Source of the DNA: Pseudomonas sp. ADAK18
Lineage (GTDB): Bacteria > Pseudomonadota > Gammaproteobacteria > Pseudomonadales > Pseudomonadaceae
Length of the DNA stretch: 64,000 nucleotides
Assembly: GCF_012935695.1 (NCBI RefSeq)
Contig: NZ_CP052859.1
Location: 2,893,001-2,957,000 of the forward strand
Direction of reading: 5' to 3'
In this document: piece after piece, positions 37,337 to 45,130 of the stretch
Layout: each line of letters starts with the position of its first letter
Position numbering within the stretch: the first letter of the stretch is position 1
Position numbers and translations under genes: made by a program
Notes under the pieces: model-generated
Told to the model about the DNA's origin: nothing
Seen by the model: the letters and a program-made list of their open reading frames with translations, nothing else
The model's database searches: none

Positions 37337-37768
37337 ATGCGAATGACACTACCTACTCTTGCTATAAGCCTCCTGTTTGCACAGGGCGCTATGGCCGCTG
37401 GAGATGGCTCTGCCGCTGTCGGAGGGGGTGTGGGTGGCGTGCTGGGTAACATCGTTGGCCAACAGTTAGGTGGCTCCACGGGGGCTGCCGTGGGCGCTGG
37501 CGTAGGTGGGGCTGCGGGTGGTGCAATTGGAGCGCCAAGAGGTAACAAAACCGAGGCTGCCATTGGTGGCGGGATCGGATCAGCTGGCGGCTCCATCATC
37601 GGCAACAAGCTGGGAGGCACAACCGGCTCAACGATCGGTGCAGGTCTCGGCGGCGCAGCGGGTGGCGCGGTGGGCAATAACCTGGCCGACGACGGCGGTA
37701 AACACCGCTCAGGCGGCAAACACTACAAGGGGAAAAATAAGCACAAACACAAGAACAAACATCGCTGA
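37337..37768 (+). CDS. secreted glycine-zipper protein with basic tail
   Basis: This 143-residue protein has a signal peptide (ISLLFAQGAMAA) and then many Gly/Ala heptad-like repeats (GGVGGVLGNIVGQQLGGSTG, GAAVGAGVGGAAGGAIGAPR). The end is Lys/His-rich (KGKNKHKHKNKHR). Glycine-zipper proteins of this sort associate with membranes; the basic tail might bind nucleic acid, lipid or metal. Start at 37337. Function unknown. Confidence 0.75.
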   Translation: MRMTLPTLAISLLFAQGAMAAGDGSAAVGGGVGGVLGNIVGQQLGGSTGAAVGAGVGGAAGGAIGAPRGNKTEAAIGGGIGSAGGSIIGNKLGGTTGSTIGAGLGGAAGGAVGNNLADDGGKHRSGGKHYKGKNKHKHKNKHR

Positions 37769-37793
37769 TGAATTGAATCCTTATCCACGCCCA

Positions 37794-37814
37794 AGCCCGG
37801 TCCTGCACCGGGCT
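37794..37814 (+). terminator. hairpin after the glycine-zipper gene
   Basis: Stem AGCCCGG (37794-37800) with CCGGGCT (37808-37814), loop TCCTGCA. The T-tract is short, so termination is probable but not certain. Confidence 0.6.
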
Positions 37815-37894
37815 GTTCGTATCGGGCTGTCATATCTTCATCACATCGATTCAGCATAATACGGTCAGCCAAAAGGACTTGGCCCCCGTTACAG

Positions 37895-37921
37895 AAAGCC
37901 TGGCCACGTGCCGGGCTTTTT
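37895..37921 (+). terminator. second terminator-like hairpin
   Basis: AAAGCCTGGC at 37895 pairs imperfectly with GCCGGGCTTT, followed by TTTTT at about 37917-37921. It lies between the glycine-zipper gene and the TonB receptor and could also work leftward. Confidence 0.65.
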
Positions 37922-38048
37922 CGTTCTAACCTGCCCCGCTCCTCGATGGCGACGGCACCTATTCAACACCGGCAAAAAGCCCCCGCACAGATGAGTCTGT
38001 AACGGCTCCGTGTCATGGCACATGCGTTCGTTCACGGGCCGCTCTTGA

Positions 38049-38070
38049 AATAACAATGATTGTCATTACG
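38049..38070. promoter_or_regulatory. Fur box upstream of the TonB receptor
   Basis: AATGA-TTG-TCATT (38055-38067) is an inverted repeat inside a region close to the Fur consensus (GATAATGATAATCATTATC). It lies about 75 bp upstream of the receptor ATG, as expected for iron-controlled genes. Confidence 0.75.
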
Positions 38071-38139
38071 GGCTTTCCGTTCTGGTTCGGAAACACTAGT
38101 GAATACCTTCACTATCCTCCGAATCGAAAGGAATCCAGC

Positions 38140-40398
38140 ATGTCGGAACGCTGTAAGGCCGTGCGCGCCTGCCCATCACAACAGGATGTTGCGTACCATT
38201 TTGACTTCAATCGAACGCTGACCGCCGCACACATGGCACTGTTGCTCGGTCTGGGCGGAGCGTCCATGCCCGTGGCTGCAGCGCCACCCGCCGAACCGGT
38301 AGAAACGCTAGAAGAGACTCAACAGGGTTCTGGCATCGCCAGCCTGGAGTTATCCGAAACCGTGGTCGAAGGCAACATGGATCCCCCTGGCGTGCTGCCA
38401 CCGGTCTATGCCGGTGGCCAGGTGGCTTCGGGCGGTCGCATCGGCTTCCTGGGCAACAAGGACTTCATGGAGACGCCGTTCAGCACCATCAGTTACACCG
38501 AAAAATTCATTGAGGACACTCAAGCCCAGAACATCACCGACGTGATCGCCGCGACCGACCCCTCGGTCTTCAGCAACGGGCTGAAAGGCACCTACAGCGA
38601 GAACTACTCCATCCGTGGTTTCGCCTCGAGCATCAGCGACGTGGCTATCGATGGCCTGTACGGCATGGCCCCCTTCTATCGGATCTCACCCGAGATGTAT
38701 GAACGCATCGAAGTGCTCAAGGGGCCTTCAGCGTTACTCAATGGTATGCCACCGAGCGGCTCGGTCGGCGGCAGCATCAACCTGGTCCCCAAGCGCGCAG
38801 GTGCCGAACCGCTGACGCGCGTGACCACAACTTACCTGTCTGATGCGCAGTTTGGCGGGCACCTTGACGTTGGCCGTCGCTTTGGCGAGGACCAGCAGTT
38901 CGGCATGCGTTTCAACAGCGTCTATCGGGATGGCGACACGGCGACCGACCACCAGAAAATGAAAGCCCAGCTCAACTCCCTCGGCCTGGATTGGCGTGGA
39001 GAGCGTGCGCGCCTGTCCGCCGATCTCTACCAAAGCGAGGATCGCGTCAAAGGCCAGAACCGCGGCATCGGCCTTGCTCCGGGTGTGCCCGTCCCCAGGC
39101 CACCCAAATCCGAGACCCTGCTCAACCCGAGCTGGGGTCACGTCGAGACCAAGGATAAGGGCGCGATCGTACGCGGCGAATACGACCTCAGCGACAACGT
39201 CATGGCCTACGCTGCGGCGGGCACCAGCCAGACCAACTATGCCTACAACGGCTCCATGTCCGCTCAGGTGCTCAACACCGCCGGCGACTTCGAGAGCACC
39301 ATGGGCCAGTTGAAGATCGACTTGGCAAAGACCTCAGGCGAAACCGGCTTGAAGGGCAACCTGGACACGTTCGGCATTGGCCACCAATGGTCGATCAACG
39401 CCACGCACTATTCCGACAAGGAAAAGGACTATGGCCGCCGATCCGTCCCCGGTGCGAACTGGACCACCAATATCTATCATCCCGTTTGGGGCCCCGAGGC
39501 AGCAGAGAGCTGGCCACCCATTGTGCACACCGAAACACGCCTGACCAGTTACGGCGTGGCCGACACCTTGTCGTTCTTCGAGGACCGGCTGCAGTTCACC
39601 CTCGGCGTTCGTCGCCAGCAAGTACTGACCGACACCTTCAGTGTCACCACCGGGGGGCGCACTTCCCGCTATGACGAAAGCGCCACAACCCCCGCCGCAG
39701 CGGTGCTGGTCAAGGTCACCGACGAGGTATCACTGTATGCCAACTACATCGAAGGCTTGAGCAAGGGCGTCAGTGCGCCATTAACGGCGGCCAACGCGGG
39801 CGAGGTGTTCGCCCCCTACAAGTCCAAGCAGAAGGAAGTGGGGGTCAAGGTCGATCTGGGCGAATTTTCCCATACCCTGAGCCTGTATCAGATCGAACGC
39901 CCCAGCAGCTACACCGACCCGATCACCAATACGTTTTCCTTTGGCGGCGAACAGCGCAACCGCGGACTCGAGTGGAGCTTCTTCGGCGCGCCAATCAGCG
40001 ACGTGCGCCTCATGGGAGGCGTTGCACGCCTCGATCCAAAAGTGACCAAGACGGCGGGAGGTGTCAACGAAGGCAAGAACGCTACCGGGCAACCGAAGCT
40101 GCAAGGCAAGCTAGGTGTGGAATGGGACACGCCGGTCTTGCAAGGCTTGACCTTGACCGCCAACGCAACTGCCGTGTCGAAGCAGTACATCAGTGCCGAT
40201 AACTCGCTGTCGATACCGGGCTACACAATCTATGACATGGGCGCGCGCTACGTGACCCAGATCGCCTCCCAGCCAGTGACCCTACGCGGTACGGTAAACA
40301 ACGTAACCAACAAGGCTTATTGGGGGATGCCGCTGTTGTCCAGCCTGGGGTTGGGGGCACCCCGTACGGTGCAGCTTTCCGCTACCGTGGATTTCTAG
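38140..40398 (+). CDS. TonB-dependent siderophore receptor
   Basis: This 752-residue outer-membrane receptor has an N-terminal export region (MALLLGLGGASMPVAAAP), a plug domain (IRGFASSISDVAIDGLYG, ending with VLKGPSALLNG) and a C-terminal 22-strand barrel ending in Phe (LSATVDF). It lacks an STN signalling domain. It imports a ferric siderophore with TonB energy; siderophore identity is unknown. I start at 38140, with AAAGGA upstream; the longer frame begins inside the Fur box. Confidence 0.92.
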   Translation: MSERCKAVRACPSQQDVAYHFDFNRTLTAAHMALLLGLGGASMPVAAAPPAEPVETLEETQQGSGIASLELSETVVEGNMDPPGVLPPVYAGGQVASGGRIGFLGNKDFMETPFSTISYTEKFIEDTQAQNITDVIAATDPSVFSNGLKGTYSENYSIRGFASSISDVAIDGLYGMAPFYRISPEMYERIEVLKGPSALLNGMPPSGSVGGSINLVPKRAGAEPLTRVTTTYLSDAQFGGHLDVGRRFGEDQQFGMRFNSVYRDGDTATDHQKMKAQLNSLGLDWRGERARLSADLYQSEDRVKGQNRGIGLAPGVPVPRPPKSETLLNPSWGHVETKDKGAIVRGEYDLSDNVMAYAAAGTSQTNYAYNGSMSAQVLNTAGDFESTMGQLKIDLAKTSGETGLKGNLDTFGIGHQWSINATHYSDKEKDYGRRSVPGANWTTNIYHPVWGPEAAESWPPIVHTETRLTSYGVADTLSFFEDRLQFTLGVRRQQVLTDTFSVTTGGRTSRYDESATTPAAAVLVKVTDEVSLYANYIEGLSKGVSAPLTAANAGEVFAPYKSKQKEVGVKVDLGEFSHTLSLYQIERPSSYTDPITNTFSFGGEQRNRGLEWSFFGAPISDVRLMGGVARLDPKVTKTAGGVNEGKNATGQPKLQGKLGVEWDTPVLQGLTLTANATAVSKQYISADNSLSIPGYTIYDMGARYVTQIASQPVTLRGTVNNVTNKAYWGMPLLSSLGLGAPRTVQLSATVDF

Positions 40399-40463
40399 CT
40401 GGCTGCATGCCGTCTAAGCTGGGCAACGTCGTCAAACGTCATCACGAATAAAGCACTGAATGC

Positions 40464-40495
40464 ACCCGCTGGTTCAACGATGGGTTCCAGCGGGT
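40464..40495. terminator. hairpin after the TonB receptor
   Basis: Perfect 9-bp stem ACCCGCTGG/CCAGCGGGT with a 14-bp loop, between the receptor and the next gene. No U-run follows, so it may be a weak terminator or mRNA stabiliser. Confidence 0.45.
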
Positions 40496-40634
40496 AATCC
40501 TTGCTCACGCAAAACCTGCATCTCACCGGTGTCCTGCCGTCGGATTCATAAAGTCCCTGTTGCAACCCCTGATCACTGGGGCGTTTTTTCACGCCAGGCT
40601 TGATATCAAACCAGCTTGGCTATCCTACGGACTG

Positions 40635-41531
40635 CTATCGCTGATCCGCCAATATCCTTTGGATAACTTGGTTTGATTTGTCCACCTTACGCTGACTTTC
40701 ATCCAGTTTGACCAAGGTAATCAGAGCCTTCCATAAAGCCCATCCGCGACCTCGCGCCCAGGTCGCATCATCCAGGGGAAGCGCAGAACGAAAAGCATGC
40801 CGACTTGCTTCGCCGAACATCGTCCATGCAATCACCAAGTCACATGCGGGATCGCCGACGGCGGATGATCCAAAATCGATGACGGCGTGCAGCTTTCCAT
40901 CCTTGACCAGCAAGTTGCCGCACGCGAGGTCGCCATGCACCCAGGCATTCGGGTTATTCCAAGTAGAACCCATAGCAACCTCCCAAACTGTCAGGGCTGA
41001 AGCGGTATCGATGCAGCCAGCGAGCAGCTCAAGTGCGTTTCGTGTTTCGCCGTCATAAACAGACAACGAACCACCTCGATAGAAGTTATGCAGGCCGGCT
41101 ATTGGTGCGTCCGTGACATCGATCCGATGCAGGTCAACAAGAAAGCGCGCAAGGGTGCGTGCAAACGCCTCCTCACTGTCGATTAGACCTTCCTGGACCG
41201 GCTCACCGTCCAGCCAAGCGTAGACAGACCAAGGCCATGGGTAGCCGAGCGCCGGCACTCCTTTGGCGATTGGGACCGGGATAGGCAGCGGCAAGTGGGG
41301 AGCGAGCACCGGTAGCCACTTATGCTCCTTCTCCACCTGAGCAACATAGGCCGCTGCGCTCGGGAGCCTCACTGACATTCGGTCACCGAGCCGAAAGGTG
41401 CGGTTGTCCCAGCCGCTCGGTAAAACAGGCTCAACTGTCAGGTGCGCCCATTGAGGATACTGCGTTGCAATCAGCCGCTGAACGAGAGACGCATCTATCA
41501 AATCTATGGGCTGCTTTTCTGTGCTTGACAT
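40635..41531 (-). CDS. aminoglycoside phosphotransferase-family protein
   Basis: This 298-residue kinase-like protein has the catalytic loop WVHGDLACGNLLV and the metal loop DFGSSAVGDPACDL. The family includes macrolide and aminoglycoside kinases but also many metabolic small-molecule kinases, so resistance must not be assumed. The gene's 5' end abuts a remnant of a LysR gene, suggesting an insertion or rearrangement. Confidence 0.88.
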   Translation of the reverse strand: MSSTEKQPIDLIDASLVQRLIATQYPQWAHLTVEPVLPSGWDNRTFRLGDRMSVRLPSAAAYVAQVEKEHKWLPVLAPHLPLPIPVPIAKGVPALGYPWPWSVYAWLDGEPVQEGLIDSEEAFARTLARFLVDLHRIDVTDAPIAGLHNFYRGGSLSVYDGETRNALELLAGCIDTASALTVWEVAMGSTWNNPNAWVHGDLACGNLLVKDGKLHAVIDFGSSAVGDPACDLVIAWTMFGEASRHAFRSALPLDDATWARGRGWALWKALITLVKLDESQRKVDKSNQVIQRILADQR

Positions 41532-41781
41532 TACCTATTCCGAAATCCCGACGAGGGGACAGCATAACCTTGCTCTGTGCAGTCTGGGCATTACGCAGTT
41601 CAACTTGCCCAGCAGCAACGAGGCGGTCGAGGGCAGACAACGAGTGCGTATCCTGACCGGCTATACCCTGCAGAACATGTCGCTGTATGCTTTCCTACTC
41701 ACACAACGCCTGATTCCGCAGGCTGTGCAGATCTTCCTGCGCTATACCACCGAAGAGGCGCAAAAGTACTTTCCCGATTAA
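41506..41781 (+). pseudogene. C-terminal remnant of a LysR-family regulator
   Basis: From about 41560 the frame reads LCSLGITQFNLPSSNEAV, then RVRILTGYTLQNMSLYAFLL and QRLIPQAVQIFLRYT, ending at a stop at 41781. This matches the typical LysR effector-domain tail (a GIAQLP-like segment, then a strand, LYA, RxLPxxVxxF). No DNA-binding N-terminus is present: the upstream bases belong to the phosphotransferase gene. Also no ribosome site is visible. I read it as a truncated, decayed gene. Confidence 0.55.
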
Positions 41782-41844
41782 GCCCTCTTTCGAACGATCA
41801 GAAGGCCGCACGCGCTACGCGCACCAGTCATAGAGGGACACCCG

Positions 41845-43416
41845 ATGCTCGGACGCACACCGCCAACGCCCAGGGATGATAGCGCCACTGACTCCGATTC
41901 CGGAAAAGCGGTGCGGGCAGGAACGACCTTTCGACTCACCGTGAGCTTCATGCTGGTGGTCGTAATTGCGTTCATCGCCGTTGAGGGTTGGCGGACATGG
42001 CGCGACTATCGCTCAGCCTTCGCCTCTGCCCATGACTCCGTGACCAACCTGGCGCGTGCAACGGCCCAGCATGCCGAAGACGCCATTCGACAAGTCGATG
42101 TGCTGACTGCGGCCCTCAGTGAGCGGGTGGAAAGCGATGGATTGCAAGGCATCAATGTTGCTCGCATCCACGAGCTACTGGTCCAGCAAACCCAAATAAT
42201 GCCGCAGCTTCATGGGCTGTTTATCTACGGCCCTGACGGTCGATGGGTCGTGACGGACAAGAGCGTGACCCCGGACACCGCGAACAATGCCGACCGCGAT
42301 TATTTCCAGTATCACCGTACCCACGATGATCGGAATGTACATATCGGCGAAGTCGTCAGAAGCCGATCCACCGGCGAACTCATCATTCCCATCTCTCGCC
42401 GATTGAACAACGCTGACGGCTCCTTCGCAGGCGTTCTGCTGGGGACGATCAAGCTCAGTTACTTCGTGGACTACTACGGTGATTTCAAGATTGATGACAA
42501 GGGCTCACTGGTCTTGGCCATGCGTAACGGCACCATTCTGGTACGGCGCCCGTTCATCGCATCAGTGGTGGGTAAAAGCCTGGCGGACAGCGAGATATTC
42601 AAAACCTACCTGCCGGTTTCCAACGCAGGCGTCGCCGAGGTCAAAGCCATCATCGACGACACCGACCGGCTTTACGGTTATCGAGCGCTGACGACCTATC
42701 CCCTTGTCGTAGAGGCAGGACTTTCCCGTGAATCCATCATCGCACCTTGGCGGCACGACCTCTGGAAAACCGGATTTGTGCTGGTGTTTTTGATTGCCGT
42801 GCTCGCCATATTCGGACTGATCGTCTTGAGCCAGCTACGTCAACGAATGCTGGCGGAAAAAGCCTTACGTCACGCCCATCAAGCCATGCAAGATATGGCG
42901 ATGACTGACAGCCTGACCGGGTTGAGCAATCGTCGGCGGCTGGACGCCGTACTGATTGAAGAAATTCGTCTGGCCAGGCGCCAGGAATCGTTCCTCTCGT
43001 TGATCATGCTCGATGTCGATTACTTCAAACGCTACAACGACACCTATGGACACGCCGCTGGCGATGAGTGCCTGAGCGCCGTGGGTCAGGCGATTGCACA
43101 CGCGATCAAAAGACCAGGGGATTTGGCGGTCAGGTACGGTGGAGAAGAATTTACCGTGCTACTCCCCAATACCAACAATGCGGGAGCAACGCGGGTTGCC
43201 AACGATATTCTGGAAGCCATTCGAGCCCTGAAAGTCCAGCACACCGAACATCCTCTCGGGTACGTCACCGCCAGTGCCGGTATCACTACAAGCCATCCGG
43301 CCACTGAACCGGTCACCCCCGGCGACTTGCTGAAGTCGGCTGACGCGATGCTCTACCTGGCCAAGCAAAATGGTCGCAATGGCTGGCGCGCCACTGAAGT
43401 GACTGTTCATAAATGA
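41845..43416 (+). CDS. membrane diguanylate cyclase with periplasmic Cache domain
   Basis: This 523-residue protein has a first membrane helix (about residues 31-50), a periplasmic sensor region of Cache type (with LFIYGPDGRWVVTD and ADRDYFQYHRT), a second helix (about 308-335) and a C-terminal GGDEF domain. The active-site motif is GGEEF (about residue 432), compatible with c-di-GMP synthesis. An upstream RxxD product-inhibition site was not clearly seen. It follows a LysR remnant and ends at a good terminator. Confidence 0.92.
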   Translation: MLGRTPPTPRDDSATDSDSGKAVRAGTTFRLTVSFMLVVVIAFIAVEGWRTWRDYRSAFASAHDSVTNLARATAQHAEDAIRQVDVLTAALSERVESDGLQGINVARIHELLVQQTQIMPQLHGLFIYGPDGRWVVTDKSVTPDTANNADRDYFQYHRTHDDRNVHIGEVVRSRSTGELIIPISRRLNNADGSFAGVLLGTIKLSYFVDYYGDFKIDDKGSLVLAMRNGTILVRRPFIASVVGKSLADSEIFKTYLPVSNAGVAEVKAIIDDTDRLYGYRALTTYPLVVEAGLSRESIIAPWRHDLWKTGFVLVFLIAVLAIFGLIVLSQLRQRMLAEKALRHAHQAMQDMAMTDSLTGLSNRRRLDAVLIEEIRLARRQESFLSLIMLDVDYFKRYNDTYGHAAGDECLSAVGQAIAHAIKRPGDLAVRYGGEEFTVLLPNTNNAGATRVANDILEAIRALKVQHTEHPLGYVTASAGITTSHPATEPVTPGDLLKSADAMLYLAKQNGRNGWRATEVTVHK

Positions 43417-43447
43417 TCGAGATCGGCTCATTCCAAAGGCAAAGAAA

Positions 43448-43471
43448 AAGCCCGACATCTCTGCCGGGCTT
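43448..43471 (+). terminator. terminator after the diguanylate cyclase
   Basis: Stem AAGCCCG (43448-43454) and CGGGCTT (43465-43471), loop of ten bases, with an A-rich run upstream. It may also act on the leftward small gene. Confidence 0.7.
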
Positions 43472-43568
43472 CGCCTACTGCTCTAAGCGCGTCGCTTGAT
43501 TAAGACATTCAACCAAAGGGTAAAGGCAACGGGTGGTGTCCAACCCGAGTTCGAGGTGTGACACATAC

Positions 43569-43739
43569 TCAATCGCCCTGGGTCTTATAGGCATCCCTAT
43601 GCCTTAAAATGAGACCGACGTAGATGCCGTACCTCCCGATCCCAAAAGCCCCTTTAAGTCCGCCGAAGAGCGTCGCATTGATTGCACTGATGATGACTAT
43701 CAAACCGACCGACCTGTTTAATTGCCAACACTGATTCAT
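43569..43739 (-). CDS. small hydrophobic protein, 56 residues
   Basis: A 56-codon frame with a strong ribosome site GGAGG seven bases before the ATG at 43739. The product begins MNQCWQLNRS and has two hydrophobic segments separated by a Gly-rich turn (SVGLIVIISAINATLF and FGIGRYGIYVGLILRHRD), ending KTQGD. A two-helix membrane hairpin is likely. It is divergent from the MFS transporter. Too short for usual gene finders; I see no function. Confidence 0.6.
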   Translation of the reverse strand: MNQCWQLNRSVGLIVIISAINATLFGGLKGAFGIGRYGIYVGLILRHRDAYKTQGD

Positions 43740-43802
43740 ATAATCGCCTCCAAATTCTCTCCCGGCCTGGCTTCAGGCTGCATTCCTCCGGAACCCAACA
43801 CC

Positions 43803-45029
43803 ATGCCAAGCGCCGACCAGGCCCCTCGCGGCCTTCCCGAACACAATCAACAGAGTGTCAAACAGCAGTGGCTAGCGATTCTCTCGGTCGCCGTGGGCGC
43901 TTTCGCCTTGGTGACCAGCGAGTTTCTCCCGGTAGGCGTACTCAACGACGTCGCCAGCGATCTGGGGATCAGTGCCGGCCACGCAGGCCTGATGGTGACC
44001 CTGCCCGGCATAATGGCCGCCCTCGCCGCGCCATTGCTGTCTGTCAGCATTGGCGCCATGGACCGTCGCTATCTGCTGATCGGCCTGACGCTGATCATGA
44101 TCATCGCCAACTCAGTCGTGGCCTACGCCACCGACTTTAGCCTGCTGCTGTTTGGCCGCGTGCTACTGGGCATCAGTATCGGCGGCTTCTGGGCCACGGC
44201 CATCGCCCTCAGCGGCCGGCTGGCGCCCAAGGGCGTGGGCGTCGCCCAGGCCACCTCGATCATCATGGTCGGCGTGACCTTGGCCACCGTACTGGGCGTG
44301 CCCGTAGGCACCTGGCTCAGCGGCCTGATGGGCTGGCGCATGACCTTCCTGATCACCGCGCTGATGGGCGTACCGGTGCTACTGGCGCAGATCTTCTTGC
44401 TACCGCGGCTCAACCCGGAAAAGGCCATTCGCATCAGTGACCTGCCGGCCTTGTTTATCAATCCACAAGCTCGGGTCGGATTGATCGCTGTCTTACTGAT
44501 CGGCCTGGCACACTTTGCCGCGTACACCTATGTCGCACCCTTCTTCAAATACAGTGCCGGCTTCGATGGGCCGACTATTGGCTCGCTGCTGTTGCTCTTT
44601 GGCGTGGCCGGGGTAATGGGTAATATTTTTGCCGGTTTTGCCGCCAACCGCAGCGTACGTCACACCCTGTTGCTGGTCGCACTGATGATTGGCACCAGCA
44701 CTGCCCTGTTCCCCTACTTCGCCACCGGCATGACCGGCGCTGCGATGCTGATCGCGCTCTGGGGCTTCGCCTTCGGCGCCTTCCCTGCCTGCGCCAGTAT
44801 TTGGATGTTTGTCGTCGCGCCCAAGGATGTCGAACGCGGCATGCCGCTATTCGTCGCCTTGTTCCAGGTGATTATTGCCCTGGGCTCGTTCTTCGGCGGG
44901 CGGATCGTCGACCAACTGGGCAGCTCGGTGCTGCTGAGTCTCGCCACGGTCCTGGTGGGCTTCGGTTTTGTGACCGTGCTGGTACTGGGGCGTAACATCA
45001 GTAATAGCCTGGCGCCCCAACCCTGCTAA
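43803..45029 (+). CDS. MFS transporter (DHA1-type efflux)
   Basis: This protein of 408 residues has about 12 membrane helices and the DHA1-like motif GVLNDVASDLGIS plus GRVLLGISIGGFW in helix 4. This group exports drugs, sugars or nucleosides (related to NepI and SotB proteins). I start at MPSADQ (43803); the earlier ATG at 43722 overlaps the divergent small gene. Substrate unknown. Confidence 0.88.
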   Translation: MPSADQAPRGLPEHNQQSVKQQWLAILSVAVGAFALVTSEFLPVGVLNDVASDLGISAGHAGLMVTLPGIMAALAAPLLSVSIGAMDRRYLLIGLTLIMIIANSVVAYATDFSLLLFGRVLLGISIGGFWATAIALSGRLAPKGVGVAQATSIIMVGVTLATVLGVPVGTWLSGLMGWRMTFLITALMGVPVLLAQIFLLPRLNPEKAIRISDLPALFINPQARVGLIAVLLIGLAHFAAYTYVAPFFKYSAGFDGPTIGSLLLLFGVAGVMGNIFAGFAANRSVRHTLLLVALMIGTSTALFPYFATGMTGAAMLIALWGFAFGAFPACASIWMFVVAPKDVERGMPLFVALFQVIIALGSFFGGRIVDQLGSSVLLSLATVLVGFGFVTVLVLGRNISNSLAPQPC

Positions 45030-45130
45030 TCAGATCGATGTAAACCGCTAAGGGTTCGACCCCACTAACACGGACGGTTCTGGAGGCCTGGACGTATCAG
45101 GCCACCCATTCCGCTCCGTATGCGCCTTCA

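Noticed and set aside
40635..41531. Calling the APH-family gene an antibiotic resistance gene
   Set aside because: The family includes many metabolic kinases and nothing here shows drug specificity.
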